A stretch of DNA of 64,000 nt from Ryuthela nishihirai (GCA_038380435.1 JAWZYU010000006.1:37574501-37638500), one strand, 5' to 3'. Shown: positions 21,861 through 32,860, numbered from the stretch's first letter. Notes: generated by a model not told the origin, from the letters alone. Program-made: numbers and translations.

Positions 21861-22088
21861 TTAACGGGAGTTGACTGCACTTCTTACAGAAAATGCCAAT
21901 AATAGAAAATTTAAGAGACTGATCGCTGGGTTAGTTTCATTTAAGGAACATCGTGAAAAAGTGAAAAAAATATTGAGAAAATGTTTCAGTTTGCTGGTTC
22001 TTCGATGGTTCAATATCCTTACTTCGCATTTAGGAATGTTACAGCTAGGGATTTGTAGCGTGGACTTTGCTTTATTGATGCTTAGTTG

Positions 22089-22469
22089 GGTTGTTTTATC
22101 TCTGAGCGGCACTTTTTTGCACACCATGGGCTAAATGGCCAGGTCACATGGACCCTGAATGCTCAGAGAAGGTTGGGGGAGGGAACCCACTGGAACAACT
22201 GTTGGTAGACAGATGGTAGCCTCCCGTCAATGCCATCCAGCATGTTCCTTAACGTGCCCAGGGTATGGCTCTCCCGCACACGGGGCCACGGCTTAACGTC
22301 CCATGCGACGGACGGAGGCCTTTCCAAGCCCATCGGTGTCCGCTACTGACCGTGGGCAGGGTGGAGAATTTTGCGGAGATAAATCTCAACGCTGACCCAG
22401 CTGGGACTCGAACCTGGGAACTACAGATTACGAGCCTGGCGCGCTACCGACTGAGCCACCCCCGCCCCC
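22089..22469 (-). repeat. SINE-A copy, minus, full length with 17-bp target duplication
   Basis: The full structure runs from the 3' end (GGTTGTTTTATCTCTGAGCG) to the tRNA-like head (GGACTCGAACCTGGGAACTA, GACTGAGCCACCCCCGCCCC). The 17-mer TTATTGATGCTTAGTTG flanks it exactly (22072-22088 and 22470-22486). This copy fixes the SINE limits at about 381 bp. Confidence 0.97.
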
Positions 22470-22486
22470 TTATTGATGCTTAGTTG

Positions 22487-22933
22487 AAAATGTGATAACT
22501 CTTAAGGACAATTATTCAGAAGAGTTTTCTACGTAATTTGATAAATGTAGTCGATTTTTCTCTATAAAACGACCGAGTTGTTTTACAATCCTAAAGAGTT
22601 TCAAAAGACAAATCACTGCCTTCTTACATTTGTTGTTTCAATAATAAGCTATTTTTGCGATGATTGAAGCATTCAGAAGGGATTGAATGGAAAGAGGAGC
22701 AAATGCATCTTCCTTTCTGCTCCTGGGGGAATTATGAATCTCTCTTTAGTGCTCTCGCTGAATTTACTGGGAAGAAAGGTCTTTCGTAAAAAAAGAATAA
22801 ATATTCGAATGCTACACAACAATGTTCAACAGTAAAGTAAAATCAACAGACTACAAATGGATTACTATTTTTTTTATGAATCTAATTCCTTAACGTTTTT
22901 GTTTGCACATTTACGCTGCACTATAAATGTATC
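22487..22933. other. No recognised gene
   Basis: Unremarkable AT-rich sequence. Confidence 0.4.
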
Positions 22934-23200
22934 GGGCGGGGTCTTTGTCTGTCGTTCCCAGGTTCGAATCCCAGCTGGGTCAGCGTTGAGATTTATCTCC
23001 GCAAAATTCCCCGCCCTGCCCACGGTCAGTAGGGGACACCGATGGGCTTGGAAAGGCTGCCGTCCGTCGGATGGGACATTAAGCCGTGGCACATTAAAGG
23101 ACATACCCTGTGCACATTAAAGAACATACATTGTGCACATTAAAGAACACACTGGATGGCTTGACTTTATAGTTGGACAGGCTACCACCTGTCCAATTAT
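22934..23200 (+). repeat. SINE-A copy, plus, rearranged
   Basis: The B box (CCCAGGTTCGAATCCC) and central block are good. The A-box part is replaced by unrelated sequence. The segment CACATTAAAGAACATACATT is locally triplicated at 23090-23150, and the 3' end is lost. Confidence 0.85.
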
Positions 23201-23800
23201 AAATGTATCAAAACTTGAAGAATATATATATTACTTCTGGTGAAGCGCGGATCTAGAAAATAATAAATAGGTGGTGGTGTGTGTGTGTGGGGGGGGGGGA
23301 GGCGCAAGAGACTAGATTGCCATTGCAGTATAATATTTCCCCTTAAGTTTTGCAGATATTTAAAAATTTCTTATAAATGGTTTGAAATATGCACAGGTTT
23401 AATAATATTCTTGCCTTCGCTACCTTACTAGCATTCTTAAGGAGGAGGAGTGATATGTCCCCTTTTTAATTAGGGGTATGCCCCCATCGTATTATGACCC
23501 CTTGAAGTTTCAACAGGTTCAACTGCTACTGTGTGTGTTTTTAAATATTGACTGAAAGTTTAATCAAGCCAAAAAAACCAAAGAAAGGCATGTTTCAACT
23601 GGCTTAATCTGCTAGTGTGTTTAATAAACATTAACTGCAAGTTTAATTAAACCAAAAAGTCATAGCCCATTTTAACTGGTGTAATCTGCTAGTGTGCATA
23701 CAAATATTGATTGCAAGTTTCGAAAGAAAAGCTCATGGCCTGTTTCAATATGCTTGATCCATTAGGGTGCTCATAAATGTGATCTACAAATGCGAGCTGT
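23201..23800. other. No gene; degenerate short-period repeats
   Basis: A (GT)n(G)n tract sits at 23276-23299. From 23500 to 23790 a phrase of about 90-100 bp recurs loosely (TTTCAACTGGCTTAATCTGC, TAGTGTG, TAAATATTGACTGCAAGTTT) three or four times, an old tandem repeat. Confidence 0.5.
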
Positions 23801-23801
23801 T

Positions 23802-24176
23802 TGGGTTGTTTTACCTCTGAGCGGCACTTTTTTGCACACAATGGGCTAAATGGCCAGGTCACAAGGACCCCGAAAGCTCAGAGAAGGTTGGGGGAGGGGA
23901 CCCACTGGAAAAACTGTTGGGAGACAGATGATAGCCACCCTCAAGGTCATCCAGTGTGTTCTTTAAAGTGCACAGGTTATGGACTCTCCTGCATACGGGG
24001 CCACGGCTTAACGTCCCATCCGACGGACGGCGGTGGGCCCATCGGTGTCCCCTACTGACCGTGGGCAAGGTGGGCAATTTTGCGGAGATAGATCTCAACG
24101 CTGACCCAGGTGAGACTCGAACCTGGGAACTGCAGATTACGAGTCTGGCGCGCTTCCGACTGAGCCACCCCCGCCC
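23802..24176 (-). repeat. SINE-A copy, minus, near full length
   Basis: It runs GGGTTGTTTTACCTCTGAGCG to CGACTGAGCCACCCCCGCCC. Flanks ATCTACAAATGCGA and ATCTACAACTGCGA are a one-mismatch target duplication. Confidence 0.95.
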
Positions 24177-25245
24177 ACATCTACAACTGCGAAGAAATCT
24201 TTGTATTCCACTCATTCAGTTGTATTATATCCATTTGAATGCAAGAAAATAATATTAGTATTTTGGAGGATCGAAATTCATATATAGTTAGATTCATTTC
24301 TTTTCATAAAAACATGAAAAAAATATTATTTCCCAAATATTTTCTTTCTTAAAGGAAATCGAGAAATTCATGCTGACCTATTAGAATTACAAATGCAATT
24401 CTTCCAGTGTGTATAAAAAATTTTTTTTAAAAAGATCGGAGAAATTTTTGAATACGCTCCTAAGTCATTGTGACTGATACCCAGTCAAAGTTTTTAAAAT
24501 TTATATAAATCAGGTTATCAGAAATTTATTTGCCAAGTCTCAGTCGAAAAACATCACGTTCTCTTCGATCCTTTCAAACTTTCGCATACACAGAAAATGC
24601 AATTTCATTTGAGGATGAAGCTTTCTGAGGTAAGATCCTGGATGGAATCGAATCTCCAGCGAATCTATTGATGCAAAGAGCATACTTTTTTCCCTCCGAA
24701 AATAAAAAAAGACTCTTCCTCCTCTTGTAGTCCAAAAACGTCTTCAATAGTCGACGTTCCGTGTTGCAGACACAGGTGAAACCGGCAGCTTTGTGAAGGG
24801 AAATGAAATGACGAAAAAGTTCTCGACGTCAGCACTTTGTAACCTATCAGTCATGACCTGTAAGATAGGGAAAAAGATCCTTTTGTTATTTTTATGATCT
24901 ACTTTTGTGGCTGTAAAACTCCCTCGAAGAGAAAGAATGCTTTCGATTTGTTTGTTGAAAGCTCAACTAAAGCATTTTGTTTGTCTCCGAAGGCATTTTC
25001 TATTTTCCATTAGCTTACGAGAGAAGATGCTATCCTATTCTGCCCCGGGATTTCATCCTTACATCCGACGACTGACGCGTAACTAAGGTGTTAGTATTAT
25101 GCAACAAAGTAAATATTCATTCACAACAATGCAGTAAGATATACCTCAGTAGTTGTTGTTGGCGCAGGAAAGTAAAAAAACAAAATGTGCATCTTTAATT
25201 AATAATACATGCATCCTTATTCGCTACAGGCATCGCATCAAAAAG
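24177..25245. other. No recognised gene
   Basis: No ORF with a recognisable motif. Local sequence around 24600-25080 is less AT-rich than its surroundings but shows no repeat or domain I can name. Confidence 0.4.
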
Positions 25246-25247
25246 TA

Positions 25248-25466
25248 CAGTCGCTCAAAAAAGTATCCGAACACTATGGTTGATTACAGAATTCAGAAAA
25301 AATATCTGGCAACGATTTTTTTAGAAATTAGTGAAATTAGTGAAATTACTTCGTGTCACGTGACACGAAATTGCCAGATCACTAATTTCTAAAAAAAATC
25401 GTTGCCAGATATTTTTTCTGAATTCTGTAATCAACCATAGTGTTCGGATACTTTTTTGAGCGACTG
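25248..25466. mobile_element. Palindromic Tc1-type MITE, copy P2
   Basis: The ends are CAGTCGCTCAAAAAAGTATC and its complement, flanked by TA (25246-25247, 25467-25468). Arms of about 100 bp are nearly perfect. The centre is CGTGTCACGTGACACG. A 12-bp segment (AGTGAAATT) is duplicated in the left arm only. Confidence 0.92.
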
Positions 25467-25579
25467 TACTTCGCATGCTAAACTGAAATTAATGTTGTTT
25501 TGTTTGGATTTGTCTTTAGTTAAAACATCGCCAATTGTTTTATTTTCTTATTTCTCACGCTCTTTAAGTGTTTGTGATT

Positions 25580-25914
25580 TAGGATCAGTGGTTTTGCTTT
25601 TTTGCACACAATGGGCTAAATTGCCAGGTCACAAGGACCTCAAAGTTTGAGGGTAGGATGGAGAAAGGGATCTTGTGGAGAGTTGTTAGACTTTAACGTG
25701 CACAGGGTATGGCTCTGTCCCGTACACGGGGCCACGGCTTAACGTCCCATCCTACGAACGGCGGCCTTTCCGAGCCCATCGGTGTCCCCTACTGACCGTG
25801 GGCAGGGCGGAGAATTTTGCGGAGATAAATCTCAACGCTGAGCCAGCTGGGACTCGAACCTGGGAAGTACAGATTACGAGCCCGGCGCGCTACCGACTGA
25901 GCCACCCCTGCCCC
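25580..25914 (-). repeat. SINE-A copy, minus, 3' part shortened
   Basis: It begins at TTTTTTGCACACAATGGGC and ends with the tRNA-like head (CTACCGACTGAGCCACCCC). About 60 bp are missing between the GATCTTGTGGAGAG part and CTTTAACGTGCAC. Confidence 0.88.
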
Positions 25915-25915
25915 A

Positions 25916-26139
25916 GGTTTGGGGGAAGGAACCGAGTTGACAGCTGTTGGGAGACAGATGGTAGTCTCAAGTCAAGGCCATCCAGTGTGTTCTTTAACGT
26001 GCACAGAGTCTCCGTTACAAGGAACCACAACGTAACGTCCCATCGGACGGACGACTGCCTTTACAAGCCCACTGGTATCTCCTACTGACTGAGATCAGGA
26101 CGGAGAGTTTTTCGGTGATAAATCTCAACTCCGGCCCAG
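25916..26139 (-). repeat. SINE-A copy, minus, both ends truncated
   Basis: The body segment from the GGGAAGGAACC region to the GATAAATCTCAACTCCGGCC region is diverged, and the tRNA-like head is absent. It abuts the preceding copy directly. Confidence 0.85.
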
Positions 26140-26530
26140 GGGGGCGGGGATGGCTCAGTCGGTAGCGCGCCAGGCTCGTAATCTGTAGTTCCCAGGTTCG
26201 AGTCCCAGCTGGGTCAGCGTTGAGATTTATCTCCGCAAAATTTCCCGCCCTGCCCACGGTCAGTAGGGGACACCGATGGGCTTGGAAAGACCGCCGTCCG
26301 TCGGATGGGACGTTAAGCCGTGGCCCCGTGTGCGGGAGAGCCATACCCTGTGCACGTTAAAGAACACGCTGGATGGCCTTGACGGGAGGCTACCATCTGT
26401 CTCCCAACAGCTGTTCCAGTGGGTCCCCTTCCCCAACCTTCTCTGAGCCTTCGGGGTCCATGTGACCTGGCCATTTAGCCCATGGTGCGCAAAAAAGTGC
26501 CGCTCAGAGGTAAAACAGCCCAAACAACCC
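26140..26530 (+). repeat. SINE-A copy, plus, full length
   Basis: The A box (GGGATGGCTCAGTCGGTAGC) and B box (CAGGTTCGAGTCCCAGC) are intact. The body is well conserved and ends GGTAAAACAGCCCAAACAAC. It is head-to-tail opposed to 25916-26139, forming an inverted pair. Confidence 0.95.
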
Positions 26531-26539
26531 AAGCCGGCA

Positions 26540-27142
26540 CAGCTGGAACACGAACCTGGGAACTGCAGATCACCAGAATTACGGACACATATTACGGACA
26601 AAAATTACGAACACCACTCGATGTAGAAAACATGCCGTTTTGCAAACCTTCCTGATATCAAAAAACATCACAACGCTCGAAACAAATGAGAAAAGATTCA
26701 ATTTTTGTGCAAACAAAAGAATTATTTAAGAATATATTTAAATCAACTCGCAAAACATATATCTGACGATGGAATGCTGAATGTACAAGTATGGAATGTG
26801 ATAGCAATTTCAGGTGTCCATTAAATATTAATATAGAAGCATCTCTAGAACATATTACATTTTACAAAATTAATAAGTAGTTAGTTATTTTGAAATGAAT
26901 TCTTAATAATAACTCTTAATGCGTTTCGAATGTCACAAAATGACTTGAAGGGATTAATTTTGGCTTATTGAAAGAAAGTAATTAGTAGCAGACAAAAAAG
27001 AGAGATTAATTTTGTTTCTTTAATTGGTTATTCTCCTAAAATTATGAACTGATTAGAAAAATAATTAATTTCTTACTTTGAATATTAATATTAAAGAAAT
27101 TAATGTTGAAATGAGTCGTATATCTTGAAAATAATTCAACGT
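26540..27142. other. No recognised gene
   Basis: AT-rich sequence without recognisable features. Confidence 0.4.
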
Positions 27143-27154
27143 CCGCTATGTGCA

Positions 27155-27532
27155 AGGGGCGGGGGTGGCTCAGTAGGTAGAGCGCCAGGGTCGTAATCTG
27201 CAGTTCCCAGATTCGAGTCTCAGCTGGGTCAGTCGTTGAGATTATTCTCCACAAAACATCCCGCCCTGCCCACGATCAGTAGGGGACACTGATGGATCAC
27301 CGTCCATCGGATGGGACGCTAAGCCGTGACCCCGTGTGCGGGAGAGCTATACCCTGTGCACGTTATAGAACACGCTGGATGGCCTTGACGGGAGGCTACC
27401 ATCTATCTCCCAACAGCTGTTCCAGTGGGTCCCCTCCCCCAAACTTCTCTGAGCCTTCGGGGTCCATGTGACCTGGCCATTTAGCCCATGGTGTGCAAAA
27501 AAAAGTGCCGCTCAGAGGTAAAACAACCCAAC
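27155..27532 (+). repeat. SINE-A copy, plus, with 12-bp target duplication
   Basis: A box GGGGTGGCTCAGTAGGTAGA, B box AGATTCGAGTCTC. The direct repeat CCGCTATGTGCA lies at 27143-27154 and 27533-27544. The CGGATGGGACGCTAAGCCGT block is present with a small deletion before it. Confidence 0.95.
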
Positions 27533-27544
27533 CCGCTATGTGCA

Positions 27545-27950
27545 GAGGGCGGGGGTGGCTCAGTAGGTAGAACACCAGGATCGTAATCTGCAGTTCCCAG
27601 ATTCGAGCCCTGCCTGGGCTAGTGTTGAGATTTATTCCTGCAAAACCACCCACCCTGCCCTAGGTTAGTAGAAGTACCGATGAGCTTGGAAAAAACCGCC
27701 GTCTATCGGATGGGACGTTAGCCGTGGCCCGTATGTGGGAGAGCCGTACACGTGCATGTTAAAGAACACGCTGGATGGCGTTGACGGGAGGCTACCATTT
27801 ATCTCCCAACAGCTGTTCCAGTGTGTCCACTCCCCCGAACCTTCTCTGAGCCTTCCGATCTTTGTGACCTGACCATTTATTATTTGTGTGTCACCTGACC
27901 ATTCATTATTTGTGTGCAAAAAAGTGCCGCTCAGAGGTAAAACAACCAGA
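27545..27950 (+). repeat. SINE-A copy, plus, in tandem with the previous copy
   Basis: It starts exactly at the 3' target duplication of the preceding SINE. It is more diverged than that copy and has a duplicated CCTGACCATTCATTATTTGT region near its 3' end (27865-27915). Confidence 0.92.
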
Positions 27951-28159
27951 AAATCACCTGACTGGATAAATTTTGCCTGACTGGATAAAAAAGCTGTCTC
28001 TGATTCTGCACTACTGATTTCCAGTTGAGGAATTGTGTTCATATTAATAAAGCGTTTCATGAAAACGGTATGGCACAAAGGCCACATAAGCACTGATTGG
28101 GTAAATGTCTCCCAATCAGTACTTTCATTAGTTTGAAGATAGTTCCAACAGGTAGAAAA

Positions 28160-28880
28160 TTATTCATAAACTAGTGCAAGGTCCTCCAAGAAAGACAACA
28201 GCGCAGAATGACCGCTATCTTTTGATAACAACTCAACGTCACAGGGCAATGTTAGCCAAGAAACTCTCTCTGGAGCTTTCTTCAGCCATTGGGAAGACAC
28301 TTTCAATGCAAATTGTTTACAAAAGCATTCACCAAAGAGGGCTCTATTCTAGGCGACCAATGGCTTGTATTCTCCACAATCCCTCCCATAGGAGAGGAGG
28401 ACTAACACGATACAGACAACCACAGACCAATAAGAGCACGTGCTCTTCACCGACGAATTGTGATTCAGTCTTCAGACTGATTCTGAACATGCGTTGATCT
28501 GAACATTTAGCAACGCTCTAACATCAGAGAATGACATCACTACAGTGGTGATGTTTAGATGGTCTGTGTCAACTTTTTGTCATATTTGTGCTCACCACTT
28601 CACATCTTTGCCGGAGCCACTCTGTCTGACTGGTCAAAGGCATAGAGATAATACCCTTGATCGTTATCTGAGGCTTTCCAGGGACTCTGGTGGCGCTCAA
28701 TATATTTTGATGGACGATAATGCCCACGTTCATAATGCTCATACTGTCGATGAATTTCTTGAAAGTGAGGATATTCAGATGATGGAGTGGCGAGTCTAAT
28801 CTCCAGACTTGAACCCTACAGAGCATGTGTGAGTTGGCTGGGGAGATGCGTTGGAGGTCGTAAACCCCATCCAAGAATAT
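28160..28880 (+). pseudogene. Tc1-like transposase remnant (second lineage)
   Basis: The reading GPPRKTTAQNDRYLLI, then QRHRAMLAKKLSLEL (28174-28300), matches the second DNA-binding helix-turn-helix and linker of Tc1 transposases. RRPMACILHNPSHRRG follows. After frameshifts, YILMDDNAHVHNAHTVDEFL (about 28706-28760) holds the second catalytic Asp, and a stop separates it from SPDLNPTEH, the third catalytic motif (about 28799-28826). Sequence after 28880 is replaced by other DNA and a minisatellite. No terminal repeats are visible. It differs clearly from the copies at 5959 and 55767. Confidence 0.8.
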
Positions 28881-29009
28881 TCTAATAACTGCTCTCTACT
28901 TCTTCTCTCTGAGAAGAGTGTAATGAAGTGACAGCTCACATCATAACCAGCGTGGCAAACAGTAGGAGAAGTCATTGTGATGTTCGGTGGAGCTGGTTCG
29001 GGGGGTCAT

Positions 29010-29950
29010 CATACTCTATATATCCGTTCTCTCCGTTCTCTACATATCCGTTCTCTCCGTTCTCTACTTATCCGTTCTCTCCGTTCTCTCCGTTCTCTAC
29101 TTATCCGTTCTCTCCGTTCTCTACATATCCGTTCTCTCCGTTCTCTACATATCCGATCTCTCCGTTCTCTACATATCCGTTCTCTCCGTTCTCTACATAT
29201 CCGCTCTCTCCGTTCTCTACATATCCGATCTCTCCGTTCTCTACATATCCGTTCTCTCCGTTCTCTCCGTTCTCTACTTATCCGTTCTCTCCGTTCTCTA
29301 CATATCCGTTCTCTCCGTTCTCTACATATCCGCTCTCTCCGTTCTCTACATATCCGATCTCTCCGTTCTCTACATATCCGTTCTCTCCGTTCTCTCCGTT
29401 CTCTACTTATCCGTTCTCTCCGTTCTCTACATATCCGTTCTCTCCGTTCTCTACATATCCGTTCTCTCCGTTCTCTACATATCCGTTCTCTCCATTCTCT
29501 ACATATCCGTTCTCTCCGTTCTCTCCGTTCTCTACTTATCCGTTCTCTCCGTTCTCTACATATCCGTTCTCTCCGTTCTCTACATATCCGCTCTCTCCGT
29601 TCTCTACATATCCGATCTCTCCGTTCTCTACATATCCGTTCTCTCTGTTCTCTACATATCCGTTCTCTACATATCCGTTCTCTCCGTTCTCTATATATCC
29701 GTTCTCTCCGTTCTCTACATATCCGCTCTCTCCGTTCTCTACATATCCGTTCTCTCCATTCTCTCCGTTCTCTACTTATCCCTTCTATCCGTTCTCTACA
29801 TATCCATTCTCTCCGTTCTCTACTTATCCGTTCTCTCCGTTCTCTACATATCCGTTCTCTCCGTTCTCTCCGTTCTCTACTTATCCGTTCTCTCCGTTCT
29901 CTACTTAAATGTTCACTCCGTTCTGTACTTATCCGTTCTCTCCGTTCTGC
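29010..29950. repeat. 24/33-bp minisatellite (CCGTTCTCT-based)
   Basis: The array is built from two modules, CCGTTCTCT (9 bp) and CCGTTCTCTACATAT (15 bp). These combine into 24-bp units and occasional 33-bp units that carry ACTTAT in place of ACATAT. Variants CCGATCTCT and CCGCTCTCT recur in a fixed order, showing a higher-order period. All module lengths are multiples of three, and the plus strand is open in all three frames for about 326-329 codons (repeats such as STYPFSPF). I treat these as artefacts of the period. Confidence 0.95.
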
Positions 29951-30064
29951 TGCAATATTTGCCTAAACCATGAAACTTATGCGACTGGTTCATTTCCGAT
30001 TAACTCCTTCCATCCCCTGGAGCTGGGTGTCTCATTCGGTAGCGCGATAGCCTCGTAATCTGCA

Positions 30065-30462
30065 GTTCCTAGATTCGTTGGGTTGGGTTGTTTTACCTCT
30101 GAGTGGCACTTTTTTTGCACACCATGGGCTAAATGGCCAAGGACCCCTAAGGTTCAGAAAAGGTTGAGGGAGGGGACACACTGGAACAGCTGTTGGGAGA
30201 CATATGGTAGCCTCCCGTCAAGGCCATCCAGCGTGTTCTTTAACGTGCACAGGGTATGGCTCTCCCGCACTAGGAGCCATGGCTTTAACGCCCATCCGAC
30301 GGACGGCGACCTTTACCAAGCCCATCGGTGTCCCCTACTGACCATGAGCAGGGCGGGGAATTTTTTGGAGATAAATCTCAACGCTGACCCAGCTGGGACT
30401 CGAACCTGGGAACTACAGATTACAAGCCTGGCGCGCTACCGGTAGAGCCACCCCCGCCCTAT
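30065..30462 (-). repeat. SINE-A copy, minus, full length
   Basis: It runs from GGGTTGTTTTACCTCTGAGTG to the head ACCGGTAGAGCCACCCCCGC. Immediately upstream at 30020-30074 there is a partial head of another copy (AGCGCGATAGCCTCGTAATC) into which it may have inserted. Confidence 0.92.
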
Positions 30463-30800
30463 CCTAGGTTCGAGTTCCGCCTGGGCTAGCATTGAGATTC
30501 ATATCCACATAACTCCCCACTCTTCCCACAGTCAGTAGAGGACACCGATGGGCTTGTAAAGGCCACCGTCCCTCGGTTAGGACGTTAAGCCGTGGCTCCG
30601 TGTATGGGAGACTCATACCCTGTGCATGTTAAGGAGCACGCTGGATGGCCTTGACTGGAGGCTACCATTTGCTTCCCAACAGCTGTTCCAATGGGTCCCT
30701 TTCCCAACCTTTACTGAGTCCTTGGGGTCCTTGTGTCCTGGCAATTTAGTCCATTGTACGCAAAAAAGTGCCGCTCAGAGATAAAACAACACACTCCAAG
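30463..30800 (+). repeat. SINE-A copy, plus, A box lost
   Basis: It starts at the B box (CCTAGGTTCGAGTTCCGCC) and continues to the 3' end (GCTCAGAGATAAAACAAC). Together with the partial head at 30020-30074 it looks like one plus-strand SINE split by insertion of 30065-30462. Both sides share a CCTAGATTCG/CCTAGGTTCG stretch, acting as a target duplication. Confidence 0.85.
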
Positions 30801-30979
30801 CCTTCCATACCCTTAATAAGGGGGAACTATAGTGAACATTGTGTATGGGAGGACTGTAGTGGACATTATTACTATTAGTATTATTTTATTAATTCCTATA
30901 AAACACAACCGAATATTTTTTCAAATAAAAAAGTTGAATTTTACACTTTCGCACTTAAGGTTAAAGAGTCAAATATCTG

Positions 30980-31260
30980 CTGTCCATTTAAACTTTTTGA
31001 TCCGCACACTGCATCAAAAAATTTCAGATTTCTGCCATGTAAGGATCGTTTGCATCATTCGTTTACAATTTCATCATTTTCCACCGTTAGAGGGTGCTAA
31101 TAAAGCCATCGGAAGATTCGAAAAATGAGAATCGTAATATTTCATCCAACCCCAAAAAAGGATTTTTCAATTTATTTCTAAAAAGACAAAGCACTTAAAT
31201 ATCTATAGACAAACAAACGACAGAGTGAAAAATCCATCTGGTTTTATTTATTTTTACTCC
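30980..31260. repeat. Dispersed repeat R, copy 1
   Basis: It shares an ordered set of blocks with 53190-53470: AAATTTCAGATTTCT, TTTTCCACCGTTAGAGG, GAAGATTCGAAAAAT/GAGATTCTAAAATTCGT, CATATTTCATC, CTATAGACAAACAAACGACA. No coding content. Class unknown. Confidence 0.6.
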
Positions 31261-31395
31261 TTTTTTTACTTTTGAAAAACAAAAAACAAAAAAACAAACG
31301 AGATAAAAAATGATACCGATTTTATTCTCTATTCTGACACAAAAGATACAAGTTTGCATAAAGTAAATCGCTGTTGGCCAGCAACTCGAGTAGAA

Positions 31396-31786
31396 CCTGG
31401 GGCGGGTGGCTCAGTCGGTAGCGCGCCAGGCTCGTAATCTGTAGTTCCCAGGTTTGAGTCCCAGCTGGGTCAGCGTTGAGATTTATCTCCGCAAAATTCC
31501 CCGCCCTGCCCACGGTCAGTAGGGGACACCGATGGGCTTGGAAAGGCCGCCGTCCGTCGGGTGGGACGTTAAGCCGTGGCCCCGTGTGCGGGAGAACCAT
31601 ACCCTGTGCACATTAAAGAATACGCTGGATGGCCTTGACGGGAGGCTACCATCTGTCTCCCAACAGCTGTTCCAGTGGGTCCCCTCCCCCAACCTTCTCT
31701 GAGCCTTCGGGGTCCATGTGACCTGGCCATTTAGCCCATGGTGTGCAAAAAAGTGCCGCTCAGAGGTAAAACAACCCAACCCAACC
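31396..31786 (+). repeat. SINE-A copy, plus, near-consensus
   Basis: A box GGTGGCTCAGTCGGTAGC, B box CAGGTTTGAGTCCC (one change from the Pol III consensus), intact central block, 3' end AAAACAACCCAACCCAACC. The 9-bp direct repeat CGAGTAGAA lies at 31387-31395 and 31787-31795. Confidence 0.97.
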
Positions 31787-31795
31787 CGAGTAGAA

Positions 31796-32250
31796 ACATC
31801 ATCAAAATTGCACATTTGCTTCCGCACAAATATGGCGATTACAATTACGTGAACTTCATTTTCCCAACAGCAAACATTAGAAGTAAAATGCAGAGGTATA
31901 TAATTCTTTTCACTATGCCAAAACTACACAAGACGCAGAAAGGAAGGCTAGATAATCTCTGCATCTTTCACAGGTTTGCTTGTTCAAATACAGACGGCCA
32001 CGGTTCCCTCTGGTATTCTTAACCTGACCTCAGAGACCCAGAGCGATCCGGCGAAGCTAATTCTTCTCAGTAGATCCACTTATCCAGAAAATTCAGTTAT
32101 TGGATATTTTCGCTCTTTTATTTCGTCGCTCGCTACGTCACAGGTAAAAAAGCTCGTGCTCATTGCGTAATTGAGAACGGGAATTTTTTTTAAATTGCAG
32201 TATATTTTTAAGTAAATCTCGATTTTATTATTTTTTTTCCTGTTTTCTAC
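31796..32250. other. No recognised gene
   Basis: Two ORFs of 94 and 64 codons have no recognisable motif. No repeat family identified. Confidence 0.4.
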
Positions 32251-32254
32251 AGTT

Positions 32255-32860
32255 CCCTTTTAAAACAATAAAGAAATTCCGCGTTAATGGGAATCTTATT
32301 TTGAAGAGCTATAACTTCTAAAATATGCATTTAAAGGTAAAATGTAACTGAAGATTTGGTTGGTTGACCTCTGAGCGGCACATTTTTGCACACAATGGCC
32401 AGGTCACAGGGACCCCGAAGGCTCAGAGAAGAATGGGAGAGGAGACCCACTGGAACAGCTGTTGGGAGACAGATGGTAGGCTCCCGTCAAGGCCATCCAG
32501 CGTGTTCTGTAACGTGACAGGGTATGACTTTCGCACACGAGGCCACGGCTTAACGTTCCATCCGACGGACGGCGGTCTTTCCAAGCCCATCGGTGTCCCC
32601 TACTGACCGTGGGCAGGTCGAGGAAAATAAATTTGCGGAGATAAATCTCAACGCTGACCCAGCTGGGACTCGAACCTGGGAATCGAACCGGCCGCGCTAC
32701 CGACTGAGCCACCCCCGCCCCTGTGACTGAAGATGAATTAAAGAACATGATCAAAACTGCTTAAATCTCGGTTTTCAGCATTATTCGCTTGGTATTTAAA
32801 GACTTACGGTAGCTAAAATATTTCACAGTAATAATGCTTCAAAAGGCTTTAGTGAGTTAG
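32255..32860. mobile_element. Family E element, copy E2 (one arm), split by SINE-A
   Basis: GCGTTAATGGGAATCTTATT, AACTTCTAAAATATGCATTT and ATTAAAGAACATGATCAAAA follow the arm order of E3 (52590-52760). The core continues to GCTAAAATATTTCACAG. The right arm is missing or unrecognisable. A SINE-A (32356-32721) sits in the arm. Confidence 0.65.
32356..32721 (-). repeat. SINE-A copy, minus, within E2
   Basis: It runs from TTGGTTGGTTGACCTCTGAGC to the head GACTGAGCCACCCCCGCCCC. The segment between B box and anticodon region is shortened (GGGAATCGAACCGGCCGCGC). Target duplication GTAACTGAAGAT / GTGACTGAAGAT. Confidence 0.93.

Larger units (their letters stand above)
20691..21890 (-). mobile_element. 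pogo/Tigger-like DNA transposon remnant
   Basis: The right end reads as the complement of CAGTCAACTCCCGTTAAATC (ending at about 21886), a typical Tigger/pogo terminus. Next to it (21440-21860) lies a tandem series of a 32-bp subterminal motif (GAGATATAGAGGTTCGAGTT, AACGAGTAATTC) in about 12 diverged copies. Transposase remains only as a short N-terminal piece at 21085-20860. The left end is missing. Confidence 0.7.

Noticed and set aside
28928..29973. Three overlapping ORFs of about 328 codons as a proline/serine-rich protein
   Set aside because: All three plus frames are open because the repeat modules are multiples of three with no stop. No frame is preferred.
31396..31470. SINE-A and SINE-B heads as functional tRNA genes
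   Set aside because: A and B boxes are good, but acceptor stems do not close and the head continues into a repeated body.
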